Under the pieces are notes generated by a model, which was not told the DNA's origin, searched no databases, and saw nothing but the letters and a program-made list of their open reading frames with translations. A stretch of DNA of 64,000 nt from Neofusicoccum parvum (Eukaryota > Ascomycota > Dothideomycetes > Botryosphaeriales > Botryosphaeriaceae): the NCBI GenBank assembly GCA_020912385.1, contig CP087216.1:2046001-2110000 (forward strand), given 5' to 3'. The first letter of the stretch is position 1; each line of letters starts with the position of its first letter. The position numbers and the translations under genes were made by a program. This document shows, one piece after another, positions 23,384-33,946 of this stretch.

Positions 23384-25466
23384 GGCGGGTATGGGGATGT
23401 GAGTGGTGGCGTAGCAATGAGTATAAGACGTGAATGTGGGCTTAACAATGAGCCGTGGGGAGCTGGCAGGCGGGCTGAACAATTACCCGGCCAGATGGAG
23501 GCGGCGGGAGGAGTTGATCAAGGGCGCTGAGGCTGAGCGGCGGAGGCTCGGGCGGGAGGAGTTACCTGGATCCCCTCAGGGCGATCAGTACCGAAGCTGA
23601 GGTACGTACACAATGGCAGGAGCAGGGCGGGTTGAGGCTTGGGTAAGCAGACATGCGGACGCAGGGACAGTGTTGGGATTTAAGAGCTTCGCCCGGGTCG
23701 GATAGCGCGGTGCAATTGGGAGACAGAGGCTAATCACGCAGGGCAGGAGTGGCATAGCCGCGAGCGAGAGGGCCGCTCCGAGTACACCCGTGCTGCTGGC
23801 GGTGTTGCGAAGTCGCGAGAGTGCCTACCACAGATGGCGTGCAGCGCCAAGGCCGACTCAGAACGCTGCTAAGCGCGTGGGACGCGTCGTCGATCGAGGG
23901 GTGCGGTTCGGCGGGCGATAAGAAGGCGCGCGCAACGACGAAGACAGTGCTGCTGCAGTCCGTCGAGGAGTCACAGACGAGCGAGAGTGCTGGTACCGCG
24001 AGGGCTGGCGGAGGCGGAGGCGCAGGCGCAGCTTCCCCCTCTTTCTCCGCGTGGATGGACAAGGCGAGCAGGAATGCGGGGAAAGCAAGCTGCTGCGACG
24101 ACGTACCAGCGCGAAGCTTGCTGGCGGCGGCGGCTAGCCCAATGGCAGCGCAGGTACGTACCGTCACGGGCGGGCACCCAGGCCACCTCGGCCCGCCATG
24201 CCAGATGCTTCCTAGAATTCCCGCGTCTTTGTTGTCGGCTGGTCGGGGAGGCACGCGATGGGCGACGGGCGCGGCAGCCATTGGGCGGCGCGCTGTGCGG
24301 TGGTTGTGGGCGCGCGAGCAGCAGCGGCAGGCGGTACGTCACCAGAGCTCCCCCGCCATCGCATAAGCCCCGCCGCTCATTGGCCCACCGCCGCCCGCTG
24401 TGCATCCCAACGCTGCATAAATCACGTGAGCCAGCGCCGCCGCCCTCAACGCCGGCAGGCGGGCAATTCATGTGGAAGCGGCCGGTTAATGCCGCAGCGT
24501 CATCTGGCAGTAGAATGTGCTGAGCCCAGCGCTGCCAGCCCGGCGACACTTATCAACGTCTGGCGCCACGTGCGCGCGCTAAGCCGGCGGGCTGCCGGTC
24601 GGGCCCCGTCGTTGGTGGAACGGGCCTCCCTCTCGTCGCCGGCTGCAGCCCGCGGTACATCAGCTCCGTGCGGCTTGCTGCCGCTCTGCACACCCAAGGT
24701 CCGAGCCGCATATGGCTCGGAGAACGCGTCGTCGGATACATCTGACGGCATCCCTCTACCGACCCCAGCCGCCCGCCGCCAACCGCCCCGGTGCACCACC
24801 TGTTGGTCCTTTCCGGTCTGGAATGTCTTCACTGCTATCTCCTTAAGGTTATCGCCCTCATGCAAGGGCGGCATGTGGGCCACTGTTCAACTCAATCGCT
24901 CGGCCACGCAGACCCAGCTCAACAAAGCCAAACCCGCCGACGCTTCCCCACCGCCTCTGTCTTCGCGCTCTTCATCAAATCTTACAAATTGGGCCTCTTC
25001 CTCAACGCCATACCAAGACCTCTGTTGAATCCGGCTCTCCACCACTAACCGCTTATGACCTCCGCCAGCGACACAACAGGATGACCGCCTCGCCATGGCC
25101 AAGCTGGAGACCGAGATTCAGATTCTCACCACTAGCGCCATTGGCTCTTCCGACGACCATAGCTCGCTATCAAGTCCGGAATGCGTCATCCGATTGACGC
25201 TGTTGCCTACCGCTGTGAACCTTGGCTCCTCTGAGCCCCTTCTTCCGAGAAGACGTGCGCACGTTCAGCTCCTTCGTTCGGATGTGGGCCGGCGCTTCTG
25301 GACACATCGTAAACTGTCCGGACCCGCTTCTGACCCGGACTTGCCTCTCGCGTCCTTTTCGCCTTGTGTTTCGGAGATTCTTCTTCTGACTCCATGACTA
25401 TGCGGAAATTAACGGTACAACACCCAAACGCTTGCCCAAGCTACAGTCCTCTCTCCCAAGTCGACT
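23384..25466. other. Intergenic, GC-rich, nothing recognised
   Basis: About 2.1 kb upstream of the carrier. Overlapping long frames on both strands (for example plus 24258-25028) are Ala/Arg/Pro-rich shadows of base composition. No motif, repeat or RNA gene recognised. Confidence 0.4.
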
Positions 25467-28229
25467 TCAGGCAATGATTATACCCTGGCCCTGTTCTTCA
25501 AACCTTCCACACGCGTAATAGAACATGCCTGCACTTCTGACAATCGCTATCTCCTCCCCATTTCCGGCGAAAAAGCCCGCTGCTGCATACCTCAGCTCAG
25601 GACAATCCTGTGAGTGTACAATACCAAACTGACGACCCTCAAATCCTTTGACTGGCCGTCGAACAGACCCTCTCTGCCAATCTTCATCCTTTACCACAAA
25701 TCCATTCAAGGACAAGGGTTTCGGCTCACTCCAGCCTTTATCTACGTAAGCTTTGCTCAAGAATTGAATGTCCGCTGCCAGCGGGTTGAACCACCCGACG
25801 AGTCGCCCGTCGCACCGAGCAGCCATTACCACACCGCTGTCCTGTTCGCTGCCAAAAAGTACATTCATGGCCGGGTGGACGGTCCAATTTTTTCTCGGGC
25901 TGTCCAGCTGGAGAGAAGTCACAGCCCTTTCCTCATCAGTTGCAGGTCTGAATTTGATCCCTCCGCCCTCCCCTGCCATCAGGTAACCCTCTTTGGTATC
26001 TGGCAAGAGATCGACGATAGGAATATCGACAATCGCGAACCTTTGGATCTCATGAGGCTTATCTGTTGTATGGATGAGCGGTAGAGCCAGAACCGAAATA
26101 GATCCCAGTATACCAACGAGGCGGGGCATTGATGATTCAGCGTTGAACACTCTGCGGCTTCCGTTGTACATGGCGGCAAGCATGTGTAGTAAATGTGCCC
26201 TGCTGACGCCCGACCTGCTTCGTAGGCAGTTGCTGAACTGTGTGCACATGGCCAGGAAAGTTATGCTGCCGTGCCCCCAGATTCCGTGGAAGAAGGCTCC
26301 TGGCTCCACGAGGTCGAAAGACAAGAGCGGCTCGAGGAGTCGATAGTAGAACCCAAATATTAGGGCCTGGTAGTTCAGGAATATATCCATGTTTTCCTTC
26401 TCGGGAACCAACCGCGATCTCTCGTGTCGAAGCAGGTAAGTGTGAGAAGAATATCTGTGAAGTAATTTGAGTTTTTCGGGTGACTGGCCTTCAGCAAGCT
26501 TCTCGAGACTCTCGAAAACTCTCTCTGTGTCTTTTGGAAATCCGTGTTCGGCTATCATACCGATATGAGGGGAGAACTTCTTTTTGATGGAGTTCTTCTC
26601 ATGGACGTAGATCTCATAGAAGATTTCTTGCGTGTCTCCGTAAGGCAGATCCGCTCTTCCATACAGCGTACATCCCTCAGCAGCCCGTGACCCATATTCC
26701 CAGAACTTTTCCATGCTGTTTATGGTATGTCGATTTACAGGAAGCGTATCAATCATCGTCTGTGGGTTGTCGCGAGGCCAGGCAATCTGAAGAGTTCTGG
26801 ACTTCAGTCCCCTCGAAGTCGGTTGCCTTTGCGGGTGCCCCTCACGAAATATCGAGCTGCCGTCCTGGTATGTGACACAGGCCTGTACTTCGTGTCGAGG
26901 ATCTCCGTCGGTGCACAGGTCGAAGTTCGCTGATTGGAAAGCCTCGGCAGCAGCGAAGGTGATAGCAGATAATGCGTTGAATCTTTGGCCGTTCTTTTCA
27001 TCATTGCCTTCCAGAAGCCAGACCCAGGCTGGCCAGCACTTCAATTCACTCACTTACCTGTCCCCAAGTGATTGAAGTGCCAAGACTTACCTTATCGGCC
27101 GAATTGAGTGAATGAAAGTGGTCAATTTAGCCTCCCAAGTGATTGAAGTGATAAAAAGTGAGTAACGAAAATATCGTAAGTCTTGGCATGGTGTTGAATA
27201 TTTATACTATCTAGTAGGGAATTAGTAGCGCTCTATATATTTCCTAAGATCTATAAGGTATAGAGACTCTACTTAGGTCTATGATTAGGAGGTAGACGCG
27301 TCGTTAGATAAGATAAGCGAGGCCTAAGGAACCTAAACCTCGGTAAAGGGTCTAACCCTCCTCGCCTCCCCCCTTCCCTCTTCTATAATTTCCCCCCTCC
27401 TTCTAGCACATACAGGGGTCGTCACTTACGGGCACTTTCGTCAATCACTTGCCTACCTATAAGTGGTGAAGTGCTTGGCCCGTAGGGGCCGTAAGTGAGT
27501 GATTGAAAGTGACCACTTATCACTCACTCACTTTTCTTGGCACTTGAAGTGGAGTGCTGGCCAGCCTGGCCAGACCAGGAAATGCATCATGTCCTCCATT
27601 TGGGCATCGTTCATTTGACGTACTGCGATCTGACCTGAAGGAACAGTCAAATGTTTCGACAGGCTCTTCCGCATTTCACGTTTGATGGGCAGCGAAAAGG
27701 CTCTTGCGCACCCGAAGGATCTCCACGACTCTATATTGACACGCAAGTGAATTCTGAGCGCCTCCTCGGTGTCTTCATCTCCATCCAACACCGTGACGAA
27801 AAGTTGGATGAGGAATTCTTGGAGGTCGGAAGATGGCAAGCAGTCATCGAGAGCGGAGACTATGCCAACCATCACCCAGGTGAGTGCATCTGCGGCCTGT
27901 AGCTGATCGCTCTTCCCCCCTCTTTTATTGTTTCTCTCGTTCGTTGCGTTCTTCCTCTCTGCCCTGAACACTCCCGTCACCTTAGCGCCACGATGAATGA
28001 AGTTTATCTTGGGCCACTTCTTTTCCATGTCAAGCGCCGAAACAACCCCGCGTCTCCTCAAAATGTCCTCCGGATTTTCTCCAAGAGTATCGAAAAGGTC
28101 GATATTGTTGTCTTTAACGCGAAGAAAGTTGCCGAACTTTTTGCCTTGCTCGACAACCAAGGCTATGTCAGAAATTGACAAGCCCAGTTGAGTCAACGCT
28201 CCGGGCCCAGTGCTGATGGCAATAGACAT
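25467..28229 (-). pseudogene. Conserved fungal gene split by a hAT-type MITE
   Basis: The N-terminal part (28229-27577) starts MSIAISTGPGALTQLGLSISD and the C-terminal part runs from 27016 to a stop at 25467. Between them lies a 544-bp element with an 8-bp target duplication. Ignoring the element and one duplication copy, the frame runs through without a break and would encode about 736 residues, so this was one gene before insertion. The product is not recognised. The N-terminal half has IALVVEQGKKFGNFLRVKDN and GENPEDILRRRGVV. The C-terminal half has VEPGAFFHGIWGHGSITFLAM and the acidic IVDIPIVDLLPDTKEGYLMAGEGG. There are no clear signal peptide or membrane segments. Both halves remain open, which suggests a recent insertion or splicing across the element. 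It could still be expressed as two shorter proteins. Confidence 0.75.
27025..27568. mobile_element. Non-autonomous hAT-superfamily element (MITE), 544 bp
   Basis: Perfect 16-bp terminal inverted repeats CAGGCTGGCCAGCACT lie at 27025-27040 and, inverted, at 27553-27568. They are flanked by an exact 8-bp target duplication GCCAGACC at 27017-27024 and 27569-27576. The CAG-start termini with 8-bp duplication are diagnostic of hAT transposons. Subterminal motifs are repeated: CAAGTGATTGAAGTG occurs directly at 27065-27079 and 27136-27150, with related inverted copies near 27425-27540, as expected for transposase binding sites. The interior (27185-27420) is AT-rich and encodes no transposase. It sits in the coding frame of a conserved gene. 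Confidence 0.93.
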
Positions 28230-28500
28230 TTTCTTGGGGGAAGGGGGAATTGGGAATGAAGATATGGTCTAGAAAATATTCACAGGCAGGAGCCACGATA
28301 TCTCTCATAAATACATAGCACGGCAAGAAGCATCAGGCTCCAGGAAAGGTAAAGGCGCAGGGGCCCTCAAACATCAGCCTCGCCTGTACCAAAGTGGCTT
28401 ACCGGTCAGGACTTCTTCAACGAATAGAACACGCAGCCCAATAGCCATCCAATGCTATCTTATCGGTGACGTAATGGGACATTGTTTCACCCAATCCTCT

Positions 28501-29300
28501 CTACAGAGGCTCGCGACAATGCATAGCCGGTATTACCTCGTTTTCCCAAGATGAATGTGGACGCAGGTGGCGTTTGAAGTATGCCTCGCGGGTAGCCCAA
28601 GTCATGTCATATTTATCGGGAACACACACCAGCATCTGATGGTCCAATGGCGCTGTGACGCGTTGAAGAACAGTGCATAATGGCGTTCCGAACAAGTAAG
28701 CACCCTCTCCGACCAGCTGGTTGCTTTCATGGGGTTCCAGTCATTTCAAGACCTTTGCTGGTAAGACAGTTGGCCAACGGCGTAAGTAGCACCGGAAGAG
28801 AGGCATACTATCTTCCTGGAGGAGATATCCATGACACTGCGCATAGCCAAGAAGAGCAATATTGTAGTTTCCGCCATTTCCCGTGCTGTGGCTGGCAATA
28901 ATGTAGAAAAGCTCCGCACTGATGTTTTTGGACTTTTCCAATATCTCAATCATGGTTTCTCGGTCGTGATTTGGGTTATCGAATGTAGGGAGCTTCAGAT
29001 GCCTGGCGATTAACTTCTGTTACCAAGTGTGAGAGATAATCCAACTTTCTAGCTTCAAATAAAGGTAAACCAAGTGGTTTTTCACGAACCGTTCGTGTTT
29101 GCAAATACCAGCCATATCATTGATACTTTGAGGCCCTGATCCACATATTCCAGCGATTTGTGGACCCATTTCGAAGCCTTATTTACGGCACAACTAAGCC
29201 CGACCTCACTATTTTTCGTTAAGAAGCTAGTGGGCCTAAATCGCGATAAGGAATTTCTTAAAGGTAGCGGATTAAATCCTTCGAAACCTGTGGTGCTTTT
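28501..29300 (-). pseudogene. Degenerate coding remnant, family unknown
   Basis: A minus-strand frame from about 28990 to 28501 reads well: LIARHLKLPTFDNPNHDRE, then EILEKSKNISAELFYIIASH, then GEGAYLFGTPLCTVLQ and MTWATREAYFKRHLRPHSSW. It is interrupted by one TGA near 28738. Further upstream (29300-29080) another minus frame has natural composition (SCAVNKASKWVHKSLEYVDQ). No start codon or clean splice set could be built, so it is called a decayed gene. A 36-nt stretch around the internal stop has GT and AG ends in phase, but would be unusually short for an intron. Confidence 0.35.
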
Positions 29301-29408
29301 CCTGGCTCTGGAGGCCTGTAGAGAACCTGGAAAATTTATCTTGTCTCAGAAGTTTTGAAGACATCACGTGGGAGTATGATTTTTATTGTACCTGAAGCTT
29401 GACCTAGT

Positions 29409-29839
29409 TGTTACGGCACAGCCTTGGGAAGGCGCAGAAAGATGAGGGGACTCACAAAGGAACCCCGCAAGAAAATGCATCACCACGTGATCAGTGCACG
29501 TGATGATCCGCCTGAGACCCACATGTCGCCCTCACGAGCCGGGCGACATACAGCAACCGTTGCCCAGTGTAGCCCGGCTACATAGAGCAACACCAGATTG
29601 TCATAGCTTTCCTACAGTATATAAGCACACTCACTTAGCTAGATACTTGACCCCTCGTGGTCAACTTCACAATAGAATTTGGACTCTATTGGTAACACGG
29701 CCTTCGCACGCAGTGCTCAGTCACGTGTATTCGTTCACACTTGTTCTCTCCCCTACCTTGTACCCACTCAAGGTAAACCCTACACGGCTTACCACCCTCT
29801 TTGGTGTTGGATCCTTAGAGGCAGAGGCCCGCCGTTACA
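29409..29839. mobile_element. Solo LTR of a retrotransposon, 431 bp
   Basis: Begins TGTTACGGC and ends GCCGTTACA (near-perfect 9-bp terminal inverted repeats with TG...CA ends). It is flanked by an exact 5-bp duplication CTAGT at 29404-29408 and 29840-29844. It contains a TATATAA box at 29618-29624, as expected of the U3/R promoter for plus-strand transcription. No internal retroelement sequence adjoins it, so it is a solo LTR left by recombination between two LTRs. Superfamily (Copia or Gypsy) cannot be assigned from the LTR alone. Confidence 0.85.
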
Positions 29840-29844
29840 CTAGT

Positions 29845-31604
29845 CGCTCCCTACACACGGGAATGAGCAGAGGATCGACGGTACTAAGGCGTTCACCTGG
29901 AATCAAAAGGCAATTGGAGAAGTGCATAATGATAATTTTAGTGCAGCGGTAGTCGGGAAAGACACATATACCTTTGATATAGAATGTTGCGTAAGTAAAA
30001 AGGTCCGAGAAAGACAAATTTTTTTGCATTCGGTACTCACGCCAATCCTAGATATATCATGATTGTAAGGGTTGTGTTCTTTAGCCCAGCCTCGCAGTGT
30101 TTGTTGGTCGCATTACTAAGTTGTTCAAAAAGGCTCATCTTAATGAGACTCATTTGCGCTAATTGAAACGGACTTCAGGCTCTATATGGAAATATTGCTA
30201 CAGCCTATATGTGCAAAAGCTACCTGGAACTTCGTAAGCCGGGATGATATCTTGGCTATTATTAGGCGCAGGAGGCATCGTCGGGCCGAACCGAAGAACC
30301 GGGAGAGTTAACTCATCCAATAATGAATTACGTAAATGGCTGAGCAACTCACATTGAGTTGGGCGTGATCGGCTATAGCACACAGATAGACCCATTGTGT
30401 ATCGTTCTCACTCGAATTGTGGCTGCGTTATATTACTCTTATTGGAAAGCACTAGGGTCGTATTGGTTGCTATCGTGTTGATGAAATAAGCTCGCTACAT
30501 CAAGGCGGCACCTCATTAGCCTTAGGTACAAAATGCAAGACATCCACTCACTTTTATTTCACCTAAACTAGAGTTCTTCTACAGCAAGTCGTTTGTGCTT
30601 TCTGCTTATACTGTCTTTTACTACTATTTTCTCTTGCTCTACGACCGACGCGCGCAACGCAGAGACGTAACCAAGAACTACTTCCTTTAACAACAACGCA
30701 TAAGCCATATTACCTTGTAAAGATCTTTGTTAGCAGTCTCTCTACTATGCTTTTAGTAATTATTAGAATTGCGTTTTCTTTCACCATTCTGCAACTATAT
30801 TGTGATTGTGTCGAACTGGCAAAAGTACGACGCCGCACTGTTACTAGTGCGTGCTATTATGCCTTATATGCTGACAGATTGAGTTCTACTCTTACATGAT
30901 TGAGAGATGCGTTCGGGAACTTGTCTTCTACGGTGTCTGGAAGCTATTGCCATCGGTCTCAGATTCTCTGGATCGACCCAGAAAATAAGTTATCAGCAGC
31001 CAAGCTTTCAACTCGCCCTTCTCTACAAATATGGAAGGAGAACTCGCCAAGTCTACGAACTCATGGAAAATCAACGGGCCACCATCTACATTTTGAGACG
31101 GAGTGGGTGTCGCACTGACCATGGTTGGATTTGTCCTCCAGGTTCTGGGTCCCAGAGCCTGTCAATCCTCTACAGCATTAGTTTAGTTGAAGCCGGGTTT
31201 CCACTCCTTATCTCGTATTCGTGGCACTTGGTGTTGTGGACCCGCATCAATGATTGCTGGACCCATATTCTCGCAAGTACACCAAGACCTTTTTCATGCC
31301 GGTAGATGCTGGGCGACCTCAAAGCCGCGCAATTTGATGCATGTCGCGTCGGTCAGCAGCCAAAAACAGGGGCCTACGAAGAAGATCAAATAGGTGGGGT
31401 GTGAAGAGAGCGGGGTACTACTATCTATTCCGCTAATGCATACGGTGTGGAGTCGTCGTTCGGTTCAAGTAAGTCGCTTCGGTCGCATCTCCGATCCCTG
31501 CCAGGCACATAATTGAGTTACAAGCTGCAGTATATAACGGTGAACCCAAAGCTCCCACTTACTCGATAATTCCTATTGACTTATTCCTCGTTGTGTTCAA
31601 GACC
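29845..31604. other. Gene-free AT-rich stretch upstream of the P450
   Basis: About 1.8 kb, lower in GC than its surroundings. Frames at 30198-30395 (minus) and 30907-31305 (plus) have no recognisable family. It may contain decayed coding or transposon sequence. The last 80 bp hold the P450 promoter. Confidence 0.4.
31531..31537 (+). promoter_or_regulatory. TATA box of the P450 gene
   Basis: TATATAA, 68-74 bp upstream of the P450 start codon. Confidence 0.5.
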
Positions 31605-33624
31605 ATGGGGGGCACCGATTCTACTACTTGGATTACTTCCGCGCTTTTAGGCGTGGCATTCCATGCAGGCATACAATGGGTGGAACTCGATCTGGTTGTT
31701 CCCCAGACTCTCGCATTACTTATAACAGCTGCCCTTGCAGTTTTCTATGTCGACGTTCAAGTGTTCCAAGCGACGCCAGTCGATGCCGCCACAACCCTGG
31801 CAACCTCGACAGTTGGTTTCATACTCAGCTTGACAGTATCAACGCTGATCTACCGCCTCTTTTTCCATCGGTTGCGCAAATTCTCCGGACCACTTCCCGC
31901 CAAGATGACCAAGTTCTACAGTGTCTACTTATCATCTAATTTGCAATATCACTTTGAATTGGAGAAGCTACACAAACAGTACGGAGACGTCGTGCGGACG
32001 GGTAAGCTCCTCTCACACCATCGATGACGACTTTTGGTAACAATACAAACAGGCCCACGCGAATTGTCCATCGCCCGCATATCTCCACTGAGTCAATTAA
32101 TCACTTGCCGCAAATCTTCATTCTACTCAATGTCCGATGCGAAGAGAGAACGTCAGGGGTTGGCTTTCACTACCGACCTCGAAGATCATCGCAAACGCAG
32201 AAGGGCCTGGGACATGTCTCTGACCTTGCAACGCAAGAATCCCCAGATACCGTCTCTTATACCTGGGACCTTTCCAACTAACGCGCATTACAGAAATTAC
32301 CAAGTATGACGCCCCAATGCAGTCCATGATCAGCCTGCTTCTCGAAAGACTCTCGGCACCGGAGCTCGTTGGAAAGCCGGTCAATATCGCAGAATGGATC
32401 TCATGGCTGTCGTACGACATCATGGGGATAGTTGGCTACGGAAAGGACTTTGGAAATCTCAGAACCGGCACTGAACATCACACGGTCGCAGGCATGCGTA
32501 AGGCAATGCTTGGCATGGGCACTCTCAAGCCGGTTCCGTGGGTGGCAAACTTCCTGTCTCATTTCCCCGGTGGTCAAGGAGCCATGGGACCTTTTTCAAA
32601 GCACGCCAAGAAGCTTGTAGAAGAAAAGCGCAAGGTAAGCAGCACACGCGTCACTACTACCACAAACAGCTTCGCCAGCAACGCTCACACACCTCCCCAG
32701 AACCTCAACGTCAAAGATCTCGACGCGCCCAACGACATCGTAACCTGGCTCATCAAAGCCTTCGAAGAGAAAGCCCCCTACGCCGCACACACCATCGAAG
32801 GCCTCGACGACGACTCCCGCGCCCTCGTCATCGGCGGAGCGTAAGTCTCCTCTTCTTCCCTCCCCGTAACCCCCCACTGATCCCACCACAGCGACACCTC
32901 CTCCGCCACTCTCGTCATCGCACTCTACTACCTCTGCACCCACCCCCACATCTACACCACCCTCCAATCCCACGTCGACACCGTCTTCCCAGGCGGGCCA
33001 TCCACCTTCACCTACGCCCCCCTCGACTCCATCCCCCTCCTCGAAGCCATCATCACCGAGACCCTGCGCCTGCAGCCGCCGGTGCCGAGCGGGCAGCCGC
33101 GCGTCACGCCGCCCGAGGGCCTGCACGTCCCGGCCGGCAAGGGCGAGGAGGGCGACCTGTACCTCCCGGGCGACGTGGTGGTGCTGCAGCCGCAGTGGCT
33201 GATCCAGCGCGACGAGCGGTACTTTGAGCGCGCGGACGAGTTCGTGCCCGAGAGGTGGGTGGCCGGCAGCAAGGAGGCCGCGATGGTGAAGGAGAGGGCC
33301 GCGTTTTTCCCGTTTCAGATCGGTGAGTGGTTTTCCTTCCCCACGAGCGGTGTTTGGCTTGGACGGCTGGGATAATCACTTCTTGGATAAGGGGTTTTCT
33401 GAAGCAAGGCTGACTGTGATGCAGGAATGTATCACTGCGTGGGAAAGCAGCTGGCCATGTGGGAGATGAAGAGCGTGCTGGCGAGGATCGCGCTGCAGTT
33501 TGATATCAGCTTCGCGCCTGGCGAGGACGGGAAGAAGTTCCAGGATGGTATTTTGGATACTTGGACGTTGACGCTTCCACCGCTGCACATGTGTCTTACG
33601 GAGCGGAATGTGGCGAAGGCGTGA
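31605..33624 (+). CDS. Cytochrome P450 monooxygenase (tryprostatin-6-hydroxylase-like group)
   Basis: ER-anchored heme monooxygenase that would oxidise a small lipophilic substrate using a P450 reductase. Six exons: 31605-32001, 32053-32232, 32294-32634, 32701-32840, 32892-33322 and 33425-33624, giving 562 residues. Intron 2 (32233-32293) fits only as GC-AG. Intron 3 (66 nt) is a multiple of three without stops and could be retained. Several N-terminal membrane segments (ALLGVAFHAGIQWVELDL onward) precede the catalytic domain, as in the fungal tryprostatin B 6-hydroxylase-like group. Motifs: RKRRRAWD (C-helix), GGADTSSATLV (I-helix oxygen-binding), ETLR (ExxR), FVPERW and FPFQIGMYHCVGKQLA (heme Cys near residue 500). 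The usual Arg before the heme Cys is replaced (G-M-Y-H-C), typical of this group. It ends 322 bp before a C2H2 gene on the same strand. Substrate unknown. Confidence 0.9.
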
Positions 33625-33946
33625 TGGGCCACCTCATTGGTTGGCTGCAAGGATGCGCAGCCACCACCGATCATGCGCGCTTATCACACCTCCACTTTTC
33701 GCGCGGCGGCGCATTAAGTGCTGCGCATTAACTCAGCCTCATAAACCACCGCATTCGCTCTGCTCATCGTTGCTCCTCTCTATCTTCTTCATCTCCATCG
33801 TGCTTTGTGTCGCATATCACTCCCTGCCCCTGACTCTTGGATTTTTGAAGTTTTCACAGCCGGCAGCCGTCCCATTACAGTAGATTGGACGGCAAGGACG
33901 CAATTGCAGGAGTCCCTTCTGATTCCTTGCTGATGAAACTCTCCCG
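33625..33946. other. Short intergenic between P450 and C2H2 gene
   Basis: 322 bp containing the P450 3' UTR and the promoter of the downstream regulator. The region from 33690 to 33850 is pyrimidine-rich, as in many fungal promoters. Confidence 0.4.

Noticed and set aside
32635..32700. P450 intron 3 as coding sequence
   Set aside because: The 66-nt segment is open and in frame, but has a good GTAAGC donor and CCCCAG acceptor and a Thr/Ser-rich translation absent from the family, so it is taken as an intron.
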